From positions 682,001 through 746,000 of the forward strand of contig NZ_PDUW01000001.1 in NCBI RefSeq assembly GCF_003545815.1: a DNA stretch of 64,000 nt, in the 5' to 3' direction. The translations under genes and the position numbers were made by a program. Within the stretch, counting starts at the first letter, position 1, and each line of letters begins with the position of its first letter. This document shows positions 25,097-33,546 of the stretch, piece by piece. This DNA comes from Pusillimonas caeni. GTDB taxonomy: Bacteria > Pseudomonadota > Gammaproteobacteria > Burkholderiales > Burkholderiaceae_B. Under the pieces are notes generated by a model. The model was not told the DNA's origin, did not search any database, and saw only the letters and a program-made list of their open reading frames with translations.

Positions 25097-25702
25097 ATGA
25101 GCACGACTGTTCCGGGCCCCGATGGCCGGCCGCGCTGCCGCTGGTGCGCGGCGGCACCGGAATTCTTCCACTATCACGATACCGAATGGGGCTTCCCCGT
25201 GGACGACGACCGGCGCCTGTTCGAAAAGCTGTGCCTGGAGGGGTTTCAGTCGGGGCTTAGCTGGCGCACCATTCTGGCCAAGCGAGAGAATTTCCGTGCG
25301 GCTTTTCACGGCTTCGATTTCGACCGGGTGGCCCGGTTTGGCGAACGCGACGTGACGCGATTGCTGCAGGACGCCGGCATTGTCCGCCATCGCGGCAAGA
25401 TAGAGGCCGCCATCCACAATGCGGGCCGCGCCCAGGAGATGGTCCGGCGCGAGGGTTCCCTGGCGGCGTTCCTCTGGCGCTACGAACCCGCGGCCGCCGG
25501 CGTGGCCGAGCCGCAAACCGTGTCCACGTCAGCCGAGTCGGTGGCGCTGTCGAAAGAGCTCAAGAAACTGGGCTGGAAGTTCGTCGGCCCCACGACGGTC
25601 TATGCCTTCATGCAGGCGATGGGCTTGGTCAATGACCATGCCCACGACTGCGTGGTCAGGGCCCAAGTCGACCAGGCCCGCAAGCGCTTCAAGCGGCCAT
25701 AG
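25097..25702 (+). CDS. tag: DNA-3-methyladenine glycosylase I
   Basis: The 201-residue enzyme removes 3-methyladenine from alkylated DNA. It has the zinc-snap residues expected of Tag: an N-terminal Cys (CRWC, residues 14-17) with a His in YHDTEWG, and the C-terminal His-x3-Cys in GLVNDHAHDCVV. The catalytic Glu lies in LEGFQSGLSW, and QDAGIVRHRGKIEA matches the helix-hairpin region. Length and order agree with E. coli Tag. It appears to be a single gene, convergent with the downstream GntR regulator. Confidence 0.93.
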   Translation: MSTTVPGPDGRPRCRWCAAAPEFFHYHDTEWGFPVDDDRRLFEKLCLEGFQSGLSWRTILAKRENFRAAFHGFDFDRVARFGERDVTRLLQDAGIVRHRGKIEAAIHNAGRAQEMVRREGSLAAFLWRYEPAAAGVAEPQTVSTSAESVALSKELKKLGWKFVGPTTVYAFMQAMGLVNDHAHDCVVRAQVDQARKRFKRP

Positions 25703-25710
25703 CGCCTTCA

Positions 25711-25726
25711 TACAAACGGCTTTGTA
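25711..25726. other. Short hairpin between tag and glcC
   Basis: TACAAA-CGGC-TTTGTA forms a 6-bp perfect stem in the 55-bp convergent gap. It lacks a run of T on either side, so at most a weak terminator. Confidence 0.3.
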
Positions 25727-25757
25727 CCCGCCGACTTCGGCGCCGCCGGGCGCCGGC

Positions 25758-26540
25758 TCACAATATTTCGTCGCTGCGCAGTCGCAAGGTAGCCCGGAAC
25801 AGGCGCTGCTCTTCCTGCTCGATTTCCAGCAGGCTATGGCGTATGCCGCGGATGTGTTCACGCGCGGCGCGCCGGGCGGCGTCGGGCAGCCTGCCCGTCA
25901 CCGCCTTGAACAAGCGGGCGTGATGGCGATCGATCTGCCGTTTGTGGGCCGAACGATGATAGAGGTTGCTGATCGACGCAAACACCGAACTGAGCATCAG
26001 ATCGTTCAAGGAGCCCAGCGTGTGCACCAGCACCGGGTTGTGCGAGGCCTCGCAGATAGCCAGGTGAAATGCGTGGTCCAGCCGCGCATGCTCGGCGGCG
26101 TCGGTATCCTGGTCGCCCGCGGCGTTGAGTTCTTCGTAGCGGCGCTTGATCAGCACATGATCCGCCTGCGTGCCGCGCTCCGCAGCCAGGGCGGCGGATT
26201 CGGCCTCGAGGAATTCCCTGACTTCGAGCAAGTCGTACAAGGTGCGGGGCTGAGTCGTCAAAAGGTGCAGCATGGGGGTCTGGCCGTTCTCGGCCAGCAG
26301 ATTGGCCACCACCGAGCGCTTGCCCTGGGCTGTGCGGATCAGCCCGCGGCCGCGCAGCAGCTTGAGGCCCTCGCGCAGGGCCGAACGCGATACGGCCAAT
26401 CTTTCTGTCAGATAACGCTCGGAAGGCAGCGGTTGGCCGGGCTTCAGGACGCTGTCGCTGATCAGGCGCTCGATGCGTTCGGCCACCCTGTCGGCGACGC
26501 GGCTTCCCTCGGGCGAGCCCGGCTGTTTCGTAGTATTCAT
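25758..26540 (-). CDS. glcC: GntR/FadR-subfamily regulator of glycolate oxidation, GlcC-like
   Basis: The 260-residue protein has a GntR winged helix (about 15-80; PLPSERYLTERLAVSRSALREGLKLLRGRGLI) and an all-helical FCD ligand domain (about 95-240) with metal-type histidines in LDHAFHLAICEASHN. It is divergent from glcDEF, and two FadR-type palindromes lie in the gap, so it very likely controls that operon with glycolate or a related hydroxy acid as effector. One palindrome lies where its own ribosome site would be, suggesting autoregulation. LldR or PdhR-type roles are the main alternatives. Confidence 0.82.
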   Translation of the reverse strand: MNTTKQPGSPEGSRVADRVAERIERLISDSVLKPGQPLPSERYLTERLAVSRSALREGLKLLRGRGLIRTAQGKRSVVANLLAENGQTPMLHLLTTQPRTLYDLLEVREFLEAESAALAAERGTQADHVLIKRRYEELNAAGDQDTDAAEHARLDHAFHLAICEASHNPVLVHTLGSLNDLMLSSVFASISNLYHRSAHKRQIDRHHARLFKAVTGRLPDAARRAAREHIRGIRHSLLEIEQEEQRLFRATLRLRSDEIL

Positions 26541-26557
26541 AACTGGTATGACAAGTT
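26541..26557 (-). promoter_or_regulatory. Imperfect FadR-type operator at the glcC start
   Basis: AACTGGTATGACAAGTT is a degenerate palindrome of the TGGT-N3-ACCA type, directly abutting the glcC start codon. It shares ACTGGT-N-TGAC with the perfect site at 26651. Probable autorepression site; binding inferred. Confidence 0.5.
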
Positions 26558-26600
26558 CGATGCAACGCAGATATCTGCAATCTGCACAGGTCTATTATCC

Positions 26601-26629
26601 TTGATATTAAGCGTTTAAATTAGTATAGA
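26601..26629 (+). promoter_or_regulatory. Predicted promoter of glcDEF
   Basis: TTGATA (26601-26606), 17-bp spacer and TATAGA (26624-26629) form a near-consensus sigma-70 promoter. Transcription would start near 26636, about 140 nt before glcD, with the operator at 26651-26665 just downstream of the start. Confidence 0.65.
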
Positions 26630-26650
26630 CCGCTTCCCGCTCTCATAAAA

Positions 26651-26665
26651 ACTGGTCTGACCAGT
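26651..26665 (+). promoter_or_regulatory. Perfect FadR-family operator for glcDEF
   Basis: ACTGGTCTGACCAGT is a perfect palindrome around one central base and matches the TGGT-N3-ACCA consensus of FadR-subfamily regulators. It lies about 15-30 bp after the predicted transcription start, a position that favours repression by GlcC in the absence of its ligand. Confidence 0.7.
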
Positions 26666-26777
26666 ATATTTGTCGATAGACTTTTACCCCGCCATGCACG
26701 ACGATTCAGGTTTACAACACTGAATGAGTCTTGCGGCAGCCGCCGCTTTCCGCAAGGCTTTTCCACCAGGTTTGGCA

Positions 26778-28277
26778 ATGAGCTATCTTTACGATGAGCG
26801 CGTGGACGGCGCACTTCCCCATGTCGACAAGCAGCGTGTCCTGGAAGACCTGCGCAGCGCGGTTTCGGGCCTGAAGATACTGCATGAGCCCGAGGCCTTG
26901 CGCCCTTTCGAGTGCGACGGCCTGTCGGCCTATCGCAGCACCCCCATGCTGGTCGTGCTGCCCGACACCATAGAGCAGGTCCGGGGCGTACTGCGCTTCG
27001 CCTCCGAGCACGGTGTTCCCATCGTCACGCGGGGCGCGGGCACCGGCCTGTCGGGCGGGGCGATGCCGCTCGAAAAAGGCATTCTGCTCGTCATGTCGCG
27101 CTTCAATCGCATCTTGTCGATCGACCCCGACGCCGGCATCGCACGCGTCCAGCCGGGCGTGCGCAACCTGGCCATTTCCGAGGCGGCCGCCGCATACGGC
27201 CTGTATTACGCGCCCGATCCTTCTTCGCAGATCGCCTGTTCCATCGGCGGCAATGTGGCGGAGAACGCCGGCGGCGTGCACTGCCTGAAGTACGGACTCA
27301 CCCTGCACAACATCCTGCAGGTCACCGTGCTGACGATCGATGGCGAAGAACTCGTCCTGGGCTCCGAGGCTTTCGATGCGCCGGGCTTCGATCTGGTCGC
27401 TCTGTTCACGGGGTCGGAGGGGCTGCTGGGCGTCATCACCGAGGTGACGGTCAGGCTGCTTTCCAAGCCCCAGTGCGCCAAAGTGCTGCTGGCCAGCTTC
27501 GACAGCGTTGAGAAGGCGGGCGCCACGGTGGCCCGCCTCATCGGCGCAGGCATCATCCCCGCCGGCCTGGAAATGATGGACAACCTTTCCATCCGGGCCG
27601 CCGAGGACTTCATCGGCGCGGGCTACCCCGTGGATGCGCAGGCCATGCTGCTGTGCGAGCTGGACGGCGCCGAACTGGACGTCGACGAGGACGTTGCGCG
27701 GGTCGAGCAGATGCTGCGCGACTCGGGCGCCGTCGAAGTACGGGTGGCGCAGAACGAAGCCGAGCGCCAGCGCTTCTGGGCGGGCCGCAAGAATGCATTT
27801 CCCGCAGTGGGCCGGATATCGCCCGACTACTACTGCATGGACGGCACGATTCCGCGCCGCGCCCTGCCCACGGTGCTGACGCGCATCGCCGAACTGTCGG
27901 AGACCTACGGCCTGCGCGTGGCCAATGTCTTCCACGCCGGCGACGGCAACCTGCATCCGCTCATTCTGTTCGATGCCAACACCCCCGGCGAGATGGACCG
28001 CGCCGAGAAGATCGGCGCCAAGATCCTGGAGCTATGCGTCGAGGTGGGCGGCACCATCACGGGCGAGCACGGAGTGGGCCGCGAGAAGATCAACCAGATG
28101 TGCGCCCAGTTCAACAGCGAGGAGCTGGAGTTCTTCCACAGCCTCAAAGCCGCGTTCGACCCCGACACGCTGCTCAACCCGGGCAAGAACGTGCCCACCT
28201 TGAACCGCTGCGCCGAATTCGGTTCCATGCACATCCACGCGGGTCAGTTGCCCCACCCCGAACTGGAGCGATTCTGA
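26778..28277 (+). CDS. glcD: Glycolate oxidase, FAD-binding subunit GlcD
   Basis: The 499-residue flavoprotein oxidises glycolate (and D-lactate) to glyoxylate together with GlcE and GlcF. MSYLYDERVDGALPHVDKQRV matches the start of E. coli GlcD, which is also 499 residues, so I choose the ATG at 26778 over one at 26724. The PCMH FAD domain shows TRGAGTGLSGGAMP and CSIGGNVAENAGGVHCLKYG; the C-terminal oxidase domain contains VFHAGDGNLHPLIL and the flavin-near EHGVGREK. The stop overlaps the glcE start. Confidence 0.95.
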   Translation: MSYLYDERVDGALPHVDKQRVLEDLRSAVSGLKILHEPEALRPFECDGLSAYRSTPMLVVLPDTIEQVRGVLRFASEHGVPIVTRGAGTGLSGGAMPLEKGILLVMSRFNRILSIDPDAGIARVQPGVRNLAISEAAAAYGLYYAPDPSSQIACSIGGNVAENAGGVHCLKYGLTLHNILQVTVLTIDGEELVLGSEAFDAPGFDLVALFTGSEGLLGVITEVTVRLLSKPQCAKVLLASFDSVEKAGATVARLIGAGIIPAGLEMMDNLSIRAAEDFIGAGYPVDAQAMLLCELDGAELDVDEDVARVEQMLRDSGAVEVRVAQNEAERQRFWAGRKNAFPAVGRISPDYYCMDGTIPRRALPTVLTRIAELSETYGLRVANVFHAGDGNLHPLILFDANTPGEMDRAEKIGAKILELCVEVGGTITGEHGVGREKINQMCAQFNSEELEFFHSLKAAFDPDTLLNPGKNVPTLNRCAEFGSMHIHAGQLPHPELERF

Positions 28278-29344
28278 TGTCCAGCGCCATCCCCCAGCAC
28301 GACGACACGGCGCATCTGCTCGAGCAGGTACGCAGCGCCATGCAATGCGGCCGAGCCCTGCGCATCCGCGGCGCGGACAGCAAGGCCTTCCTGGGCCGGC
28401 GGGTCGACGCCGAAGAGCTCGACACCCGCTCGCACAGCGGCGTCGTCCACTACGATCCCACCGAGCTGGTCGTCACCGTGCGGGCCGGCACCCGCGTCAG
28501 CGACTTGAATGCGCTGCTGGCCGCCGAAGGCCAGAACCTGCCGCCCGAAGCGCCCGATTTCGACGGCCGCGCCACGGTCGGCGGCATGGTCGCCAGTGCG
28601 CTGGCCGGGCCGCGCCGCCCCTGGGCCGGCTCGGTACGCGACTTTGTGCTCGGAACCCGCGTCATCACCGGGCAGGGCCGGCACCTGCGCTTTGGCGGTG
28701 AAGTCATGAAGAACGTGGCGGGATACGACTTTTCGCGGCTGCTGGCCGGCAGCCACGGCTGCCTGGGGCTGATCACCGAAGTATCGCTCAAAGTGCTGCC
28801 CCTGCCGCGCCGGGCATGCAGCCTGGCCCTGGACGTGGATGCCGCAACGGCAATGGACATGCTGACGCGGTGGCGCCGCGACGACCTGCCCGTCAGCGGC
28901 GCTTTCCACTGGAAGCAGCGCCTGCATGTCCGCCTGGAAGGCGGCGAGGCGACCGTGGACGCCGCCCGCGCGCGCCTGGGCGGCGATGAAATCGACCCCG
29001 CCATATGGACCGATCTGCGCGAACGCAAGCTTGCTTTTTTCGACACGAGCCTTCCGCTCTGGCGTCTTTCCGTGCCCTGGCAGACAAGACTGGAGCCGCT
29101 TCCCGGCGACACGCTGCTCGACTGGGCGGGCGCGCAGCGATGGCTGGCCAGCGATGCGCCGGCCCAAAGCATCCGGCGGGTCGCCGCCGCGCTCGGCGGC
29201 CACGCCACCTGCTACACGCCCGGCATCGACGACACCCCGTTCCAGCCACTGCCCGAGGTCCTCGTGCGCTTTCATCGGCGATTGAAAGCCCAGGTGGACC
29301 CTCACGGCATATTCAACCACGGCCGCATGTACGCCGGCCTGTAG
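28277..29344 (+). CDS. glcE: Glycolate oxidase, FAD-binding subunit GlcE
   Basis: The 355-residue GlcE is a second FAD-binding PCMH-type subunit, shorter than GlcD. It shows AEGQNLPPEAPDFDGRATVGGMVASALAGPRRPWAG-type sequence for FAD binding and MKNVAGYDFSRLLAGSHGCLGLITEVSLKVLP, a GlcE hallmark. It starts one base inside the glcD stop and ends 8 bp before glcF, so D, E and F are made from one message in fixed order. Loss of any one of these subunits abolishes activity in E. coli. Confidence 0.94.
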   Translation: MSSAIPQHDDTAHLLEQVRSAMQCGRALRIRGADSKAFLGRRVDAEELDTRSHSGVVHYDPTELVVTVRAGTRVSDLNALLAAEGQNLPPEAPDFDGRATVGGMVASALAGPRRPWAGSVRDFVLGTRVITGQGRHLRFGGEVMKNVAGYDFSRLLAGSHGCLGLITEVSLKVLPLPRRACSLALDVDAATAMDMLTRWRRDDLPVSGAFHWKQRLHVRLEGGEATVDAARARLGGDEIDPAIWTDLRERKLAFFDTSLPLWRLSVPWQTRLEPLPGDTLLDWAGAQRWLASDAPAQSIRRVAAALGGHATCYTPGIDDTPFQPLPEVLVRFHRRLKAQVDPHGIFNHGRMYAGL

Positions 29345-29352
29345 AAACCACC

Positions 29353-30582
29353 ATGCAAACCAATCTGAGTGAACGGTCGAAGAAACTGCCGCGCGCCGAC
29401 GAAGCGGAACGCATCTTGCGAAGCTGCGTTCACTGCGGCTTCTGCAACGCCACCTGTCCCACCTACCAGGTGCTGGGCGACGAGCTGGACGGCCCGCGCG
29501 GACGCATCTATCTGATCAAGAGCCTGCTGGAGGGTGGCGAGGCGACGGCCCGCACGCAACAGCATCTGGACCGCTGCCTGACCTGCCGCAACTGCGAAAC
29601 CACCTGTCCCTCGGGCGTGGAGTATCACACGCTGCTGGACATCGGCCGCGAGGAAATCGAGCGGCGCGTGCGGCGGCCCCTGCCCCAGCGCCTGCTGCGC
29701 GAAGGCCTGCGCCAGGTCGTGCCGCGCCGCCGGGTATTCGGCGCGCTGCTGCGGCTCGGCCAGGCCGTGCGAGGGCTGCTGCCGGACGCTATCCGGGCCA
29801 AGGTGCCCGCGCAGGCGCCCGCGCCGGGACACCGGCCCGCGCCGCGCCACGCCCGCCGCATGCTCATGCTGGAGGGCTGCGTCCAGCCTTCGCTTTCACC
29901 GAACACCAACGCGGCCACGGCCCGGGTGCTCGACCGCCTCGGCATCAGCATCGTCGATGCGGATCGCGCAGGCTGCTGCGGCGCCACCGACTATCACCTG
30001 AACGACCAGCAAAAAGGCCTGGACCGCGCACGCCGCAACATCGATGCCTGGTGGCCGGCCATCGAGGCCGGGGCCGAGGCCATCGTGCAGACCGCCAGCG
30101 GCTGTGGCGCCTTCGTGAAGGAATACGGCCATCTGCTGCGCCACGACCCCGCCTATGCGGACAAGGCCAGGCGGGTCAGCGAACTGGCCCGGGACGTGGC
30201 CGAGGTGCTGCGCGCCGAGCCGACCCAAGACCTGGGTTCGGGCACAGCCAGGATCGCCTTCCACTGTCCCTGCACGCTGCAGCATGCGCAGAAGCTGGGC
30301 GGCGCGGTGGAAGACATCCTGAGCCGCTTCGGCTTCGATCTGACGCCGGTGCCGAATGCGCATCTGTGCTGCGGTTCGGCCGGCACCTACTCCATTACGG
30401 AGCCGGAGCTTTCCAACACTTTGCGCCGCAACAAGGTCGATGCGCTGGAAAGCGGCGGCCCCGAACTCATCGCCACGGCCAACATCGGCTGCCAGACGCA
30501 TCTGGCGGGCGCGGCCCATGTGCCGGTGCGCCACTGGATAGAACTGGTCGACGCCCATCTTCCGCCACAGCCGGCCACTTGA
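29353..30582 (+). CDS. glcF: Glycolate oxidase, iron-sulfur subunit GlcF
   Basis: The 409-residue subunit relays electrons from the flavin subunits toward the quinone pool at the membrane. It has two 4Fe-4S motifs, CVHCGFCNATCP and CLTCRNCETTCP, followed by two cysteine-rich CCG domains (DRAGCCGATDYH and AHLCCGSAGTYS). The arrangement and length match GlcF (407 residues in E. coli). It is the last gene of the operon; a long inverted repeat lies about 70 bp downstream. Confidence 0.95.
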   Translation: MQTNLSERSKKLPRADEAERILRSCVHCGFCNATCPTYQVLGDELDGPRGRIYLIKSLLEGGEATARTQQHLDRCLTCRNCETTCPSGVEYHTLLDIGREEIERRVRRPLPQRLLREGLRQVVPRRRVFGALLRLGQAVRGLLPDAIRAKVPAQAPAPGHRPAPRHARRMLMLEGCVQPSLSPNTNAATARVLDRLGISIVDADRAGCCGATDYHLNDQQKGLDRARRNIDAWWPAIEAGAEAIVQTASGCGAFVKEYGHLLRHDPAYADKARRVSELARDVAEVLRAEPTQDLGSGTARIAFHCPCTLQHAQKLGGAVEDILSRFGFDLTPVPNAHLCCGSAGTYSITEPELSNTLRRNKVDALESGGPELIATANIGCQTHLAGAAHVPVRHWIELVDAHLPPQPAT

Positions 30583-30903
30583 TCGGAAGGGCGGCTACTA
30601 GGGCCGTCAACTCCTGCTCGCCCGGGGCATTTGGTTCTTTAAGCGCTGCCGGAGGCGATGCTGTTTAGGCCAGGCGGTCGGGCGGTCCGAGGCAGCGCCC
30701 TCCAACGCCTGGCCTAAACAGCATCGCCTCCAGCAGCTTGCATTGACGGCTCACCACGAACGCAACGGAAAGCCGATATGCTTTCGATACGCCCTGATCG
30801 CAGGGGGCCGGCTTGCCGGCCTGTAGGGCTTGCCCAAACATGAGCCGCTGGATCGGGGCGCTCAAGGACCCAAAGAAACTATCGACAAGCAATAAAGCAA
30901 CGC
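30583..30903. other. Non-coding convergent region with long inverted repeat
   Basis: This 321-bp gap separates glcF from the convergent LysR gene. It contains the 26-bp perfect inverted repeat at 30651-30731 and a smaller GGCCGGC-TT-GCCGGCC hairpin at 30806-30821. I see no credible gene, transposase remnant or U-tract terminator in it. Confidence 0.6.
30651..30731. repeat. 26-bp perfect inverted repeat (stem-loop)
   Basis: The left arm at 30651-30676 is the exact reverse complement of the right arm at 30706-30731, with a 29-nt spacer that itself contains a GGGCG...CGCCC pairing. One mismatch outside the arms five more bases also pair. There is no U-tract. It lies between two convergent genes, so it could be a bidirectional transcription barrier, an mRNA 3' stabiliser or a copy of a small dispersed palindromic element. 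Confidence 0.8.
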
Positions 30904-31857
30904 TCAAGAGCCGGACGGGACGGGCCTTACCAGCGGCGCGCTGATCCTGTGCTCGCACACGTCGGCGATCAGGTCGCGCAACCAGCGATGCAGAGGATTG
31001 TTGTGGGTGCGGTCGTGCCACATCAGCACCACATTGATCGGCGCCAGCTTGAGCGGCGGCTCGAAGATGCGTATGGCCGCCAGGTCGATGAACTTCTGCG
31101 CAATGCGTTCGGGCAAGGTCGCGATCATGTCCGACTGGGCGATCAGGAAAGGCACGCCCATGAAGGTGGGCTTGGAAAGCACGATGCGGCGCTGGCAGCC
31201 CGCATTGCGCATGGCGCCGTCGATCAGGGCGTTGTACATGTCGGCGCCTTCGGCGGGCTTGACCGCCACGTGGGCGCATTCGCAATAGCGTTCGAGCGAC
31301 AAGGGCCGCTCGAAAAGCGGATGTTCGGCGCGCGCAATGCCCACCATACGGTCCGAAAACAGGGGCCGGGTACGCACATTGTCGGGCGGCGCGGGAAAGT
31401 AGGTCAGCGCCATGTCTATCTCGCCGCTGCTCATGACTTCGGCCAGCCGGCGGGGATTGGGGCCGACGATGCTGAGCGACACATTCGGGGCCTGCCGCTG
31501 CAGCTCGTTCATCAGCCGCTGCATGACGACGAAATCGATGTAGTCGATCACGATCATGGTGATGGTTTCGCGCGCCAGCGCCGGATCGAAGGGCTGCTGT
31601 TCGTGGATCAGCATGTCCAGGCTGCGCAGTATCTCTTCGATCTGAGGCATCAGGTAGCGCGCCCGTTCCGTGGGCACCAGGCCCTTGGCCGACTTGACCA
31701 GCAAGGGGTCATGGAACATCACGCGCAGCTTTGACAAGGCCAGGCTCATCGACGACTGGCTGATGTCCAGGCGGTAGGCGGCGCGCGTGACGTGGCATTC
31801 GCGCATGAGCGCATCGAACGCCACGAGCAGATTCAGATCGGTACCCCGAAGGTTCAC
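30904..31857 (-). CDS. LysR-family regulator, NodD-like group
   Basis: The 317-residue protein has an N-terminal winged helix (NLRGTDLNLLVAFDALMRECHVTRAAYRLDISQSSMSLALSKLR) and a LysR effector domain (about 90-300). I place the start at the GTG of 31857, which has AGGAG 7 bp upstream; an upstream ATG at 31959 adds 34 residues not typical of the family. It is divergent from the cupin / hydrolase / TRAP operon, the likely target. The NLRxxDLNLL opening is typical of the NodD/NahR-like subgroup that senses aromatic ligands. Confidence 0.88.
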   Translation of the reverse strand: MNLRGTDLNLLVAFDALMRECHVTRAAYRLDISQSSMSLALSKLRVMFHDPLLVKSAKGLVPTERARYLMPQIEEILRSLDMLIHEQQPFDPALARETITMIVIDYIDFVVMQRLMNELQRQAPNVSLSIVGPNPRRLAEVMSSGEIDMALTYFPAPPDNVRTRPLFSDRMVGIARAEHPLFERPLSLERYCECAHVAVKPAEGADMYNALIDGAMRNAGCQRRIVLSKPTFMGVPFLIAQSDMIATLPERIAQKFIDLAAIRIFEPPLKLAPINVVLMWHDRTHNNPLHRWLRDLIADVCEHRISAPLVRPVPSGS

Positions 31858-31950
31858 TGTCGGTCTCCTGATGCCCTCGCGGCCGTCAGGCGGCAGGACG
31901 CTTGTGCGCCGCACCAACGAGGAATCGATATCGACTATCGGCGGGACGAA

Positions 31951-31979
31951 TTGTAGCAAGCCCGGTGCTGGGGTTTAAT
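31951..31979 (+). promoter_or_regulatory. Predicted promoter of the cupin/TRAP operon
   Basis: TTGTAG (31951-31956), 17-bp spacer, TTTAAT (31974-31979). The start would be near 31986, giving a leader of about 150 nt with two stable hairpins (31989-32003 and 32032-32051). Confidence 0.5.
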
Positions 31980-32031
31980 TTTCTCAGGCCGCTCAAAGCG
32001 GCGCATAAAGATAACGATCGCGGAGACAAGC

Positions 32032-32051
32032 ACAGCGGCGACCGCCGCTGT
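32032..32051 (+). other. Leader hairpin upstream of the cupin gene
   Basis: ACAGCGGCG (32032-32040) pairs perfectly with CGCCGCTGT (32043-32051) with only two bases between, followed by TTTCCCCC. As a near-continuous palindrome it could be a protein-binding site rather than an RNA stem. Confidence 0.4.
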
Positions 32052-32137
32052 TTCCCCCGCACCCTGCAGTCCAGGACATCGAGCACCCGAGCCGGATGAC
32101 CGATGGACAGTCATTTTTTTTCAGGAGCAAGCCACTC

Positions 32138-32701
32138 ATGAGTATTCCGACCATTCGCGTCACCCGTGAAGAAATGCGCAAGCGCGTCGCGCTGTTCAGC
32201 GAGCTCAAGGGGTTCGACGGAGGGTTGCCGGACAGCACCTATCCCAGCGCCAAGCGCACTCTGTACAACATTCTCGGCTTCCAGCCGCCCGAGGCGGACA
32301 ATCACAGCGTCACCTCGCCGCTGGGAGACGAAGCCGCCAAGAGCGCGGCCATCAAGGTGAACGAAGGATTCAACCTCGGCTTCGTCGAAGCGGCGCCCGG
32401 CAAGGGCCCGATGATGCACAACCACGACACCAACGAAACCTTCATGCCCTTCTCCGGCCGCTGGCGCTGTTCATGGGAGGTCGACGGACGGACCGAGTCG
32501 TTCGAACTGGGTCCCCGCGACACCATCTCCTTCCCCGCCGGCGTCAACCGCCGGTTCGAGAACATTACGCACGAAGAGCCGGACAACACCCATTGGCTGC
32601 TCGTCATCGTCAGCGGCAATGCGCCCAAGGCCGAGTTCTCGCCCGGCTCCATGGAAGAGCTGCGCGACAAGGGCTATCTTCAAGAGGAATCGGGCCGATG
32701 A
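32138..32701 (+). CDS. Cupin-domain protein
   Basis: The 187-residue product has one cupin barrel. Metal-ligand motif 1 is present (MMHNHDTNETFMPFSG, two His and a Glu), but motif 2 reads FPAGVNRRFEN where PxGxxH is usual, so the fourth ligand histidine is replaced. It may bind metal with three ligands or act as a sensor or isomerase. The ATG at 32138 has AGGAG 10 bp upstream. The stop overlaps the hydrolase start (ATGA), so the two are coupled and may act on the same compound. Confidence 0.8.
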   Translation: MSIPTIRVTREEMRKRVALFSELKGFDGGLPDSTYPSAKRTLYNILGFQPPEADNHSVTSPLGDEAAKSAAIKVNEGFNLGFVEAAPGKGPMMHNHDTNETFMPFSGRWRCSWEVDGRTESFELGPRDTISFPAGVNRRFENITHEEPDNTHWLLVIVSGNAPKAEFSPGSMEELRDKGYLQEESGR

Positions 32702-33492
32702 GCGCCACCTTGCTCGACAAGCTCGCCGACCTGGAGTCCCGCTACGCATGGAACACGCTCACGGTCGATGGCCATGAATGGCGCTGGCTGGATACGGGCG
32801 GCGCCGGCAATGCCGTGGTGCTGCTGCCCGGTTCAGTGGGCGACGGGGCCATGTTCGTCTCGACCCTGCTGTCGCTGGGCGAGCGGCTGCGGCTGGTGGC
32901 CGTCACCTATCCGGCCGAAGCCGATCCGGCCGCGCTGGCCGACGGCCTGGCACAGGTGATGGACCACATCGACCTGCCCGCCGCCGTCATCGTCGGCTCT
33001 TCGTTCGCCGCCTACTGGGCGCAGCATTTCGCGCTCCGTCATCCGCAGCGGGTGCGCTCCCTGGTCATCGGCAACGGCTTCACCGACGGCTCGGACCTGG
33101 CCGAGAATCCGCTCTTCGATCGCCAGTACGTCGAGCATGTTGCGCCTGGCGAGCTGCATGCGCAATGGCTCGAACGCATCCGCAGCGCCCCCGCCTCCGA
33201 ACTGGCGCTGCTGCAGGAGGTCATGCTGGCTCAACGGCAAAGCGCCGAGAATCTGCACGCCCGCTTTCTGGGCGTGGTACGGTCCACGCCTAGCCCGGCG
33301 CTGCCGATTCCGGCCTCGCGCATCACCGTGCTCGACTGCGAAGACGACCCGCTGATTCCGCCGGCCGCGCGCGCCCGGCTGCGTTCGAACTATCCCGAAG
33401 CCCGGCACACGACGCTCGAACGGGGCGGGCACTATCCCCACCTGCTCAATCCAGAGGGATACGAAGCAGTGCTCTTGCGCTGCGCAAGCTGA
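32698..33492 (+). CDS. Alpha/beta hydrolase
   Basis: The 264-residue alpha/beta hydrolase has an elbow IVGSSFAAYWAQ with the nucleophile Ser in GSSFA, an acid in LDCEDDPLIP and a C-terminal histidine in RGGHYPHLLNPE. The oxyanion-loop position has LLPGSVGDG instead of the common HG motif. No close family member is recognised. It is coupled to the cupin gene and followed 54 bp later by a TRAP transporter, so it probably processes the imported compound. Confidence 0.75.
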   Translation: MSATLLDKLADLESRYAWNTLTVDGHEWRWLDTGGAGNAVVLLPGSVGDGAMFVSTLLSLGERLRLVAVTYPAEADPAALADGLAQVMDHIDLPAAVIVGSSFAAYWAQHFALRHPQRVRSLVIGNGFTDGSDLAENPLFDRQYVEHVAPGELHAQWLERIRSAPASELALLQEVMLAQRQSAENLHARFLGVVRSTPSPALPIPASRITVLDCEDDPLIPPAARARLRSNYPEARHTTLERGGHYPHLLNPEGYEAVLLRCAS

Positions 33493-33546
33493 AAGCAAAC
33501 ATAAACACAAGTACACAAGTACGCGAACACTACTGGAGACACATCG

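Noticed and set aside
30806-30821. GGCCGGC-TT-GCCGGCC palindrome
   Set aside because: Short GC palindromes of this kind are common in this genome and the two-base loop makes it a poor RNA hairpin; kept only as part of the gap description.
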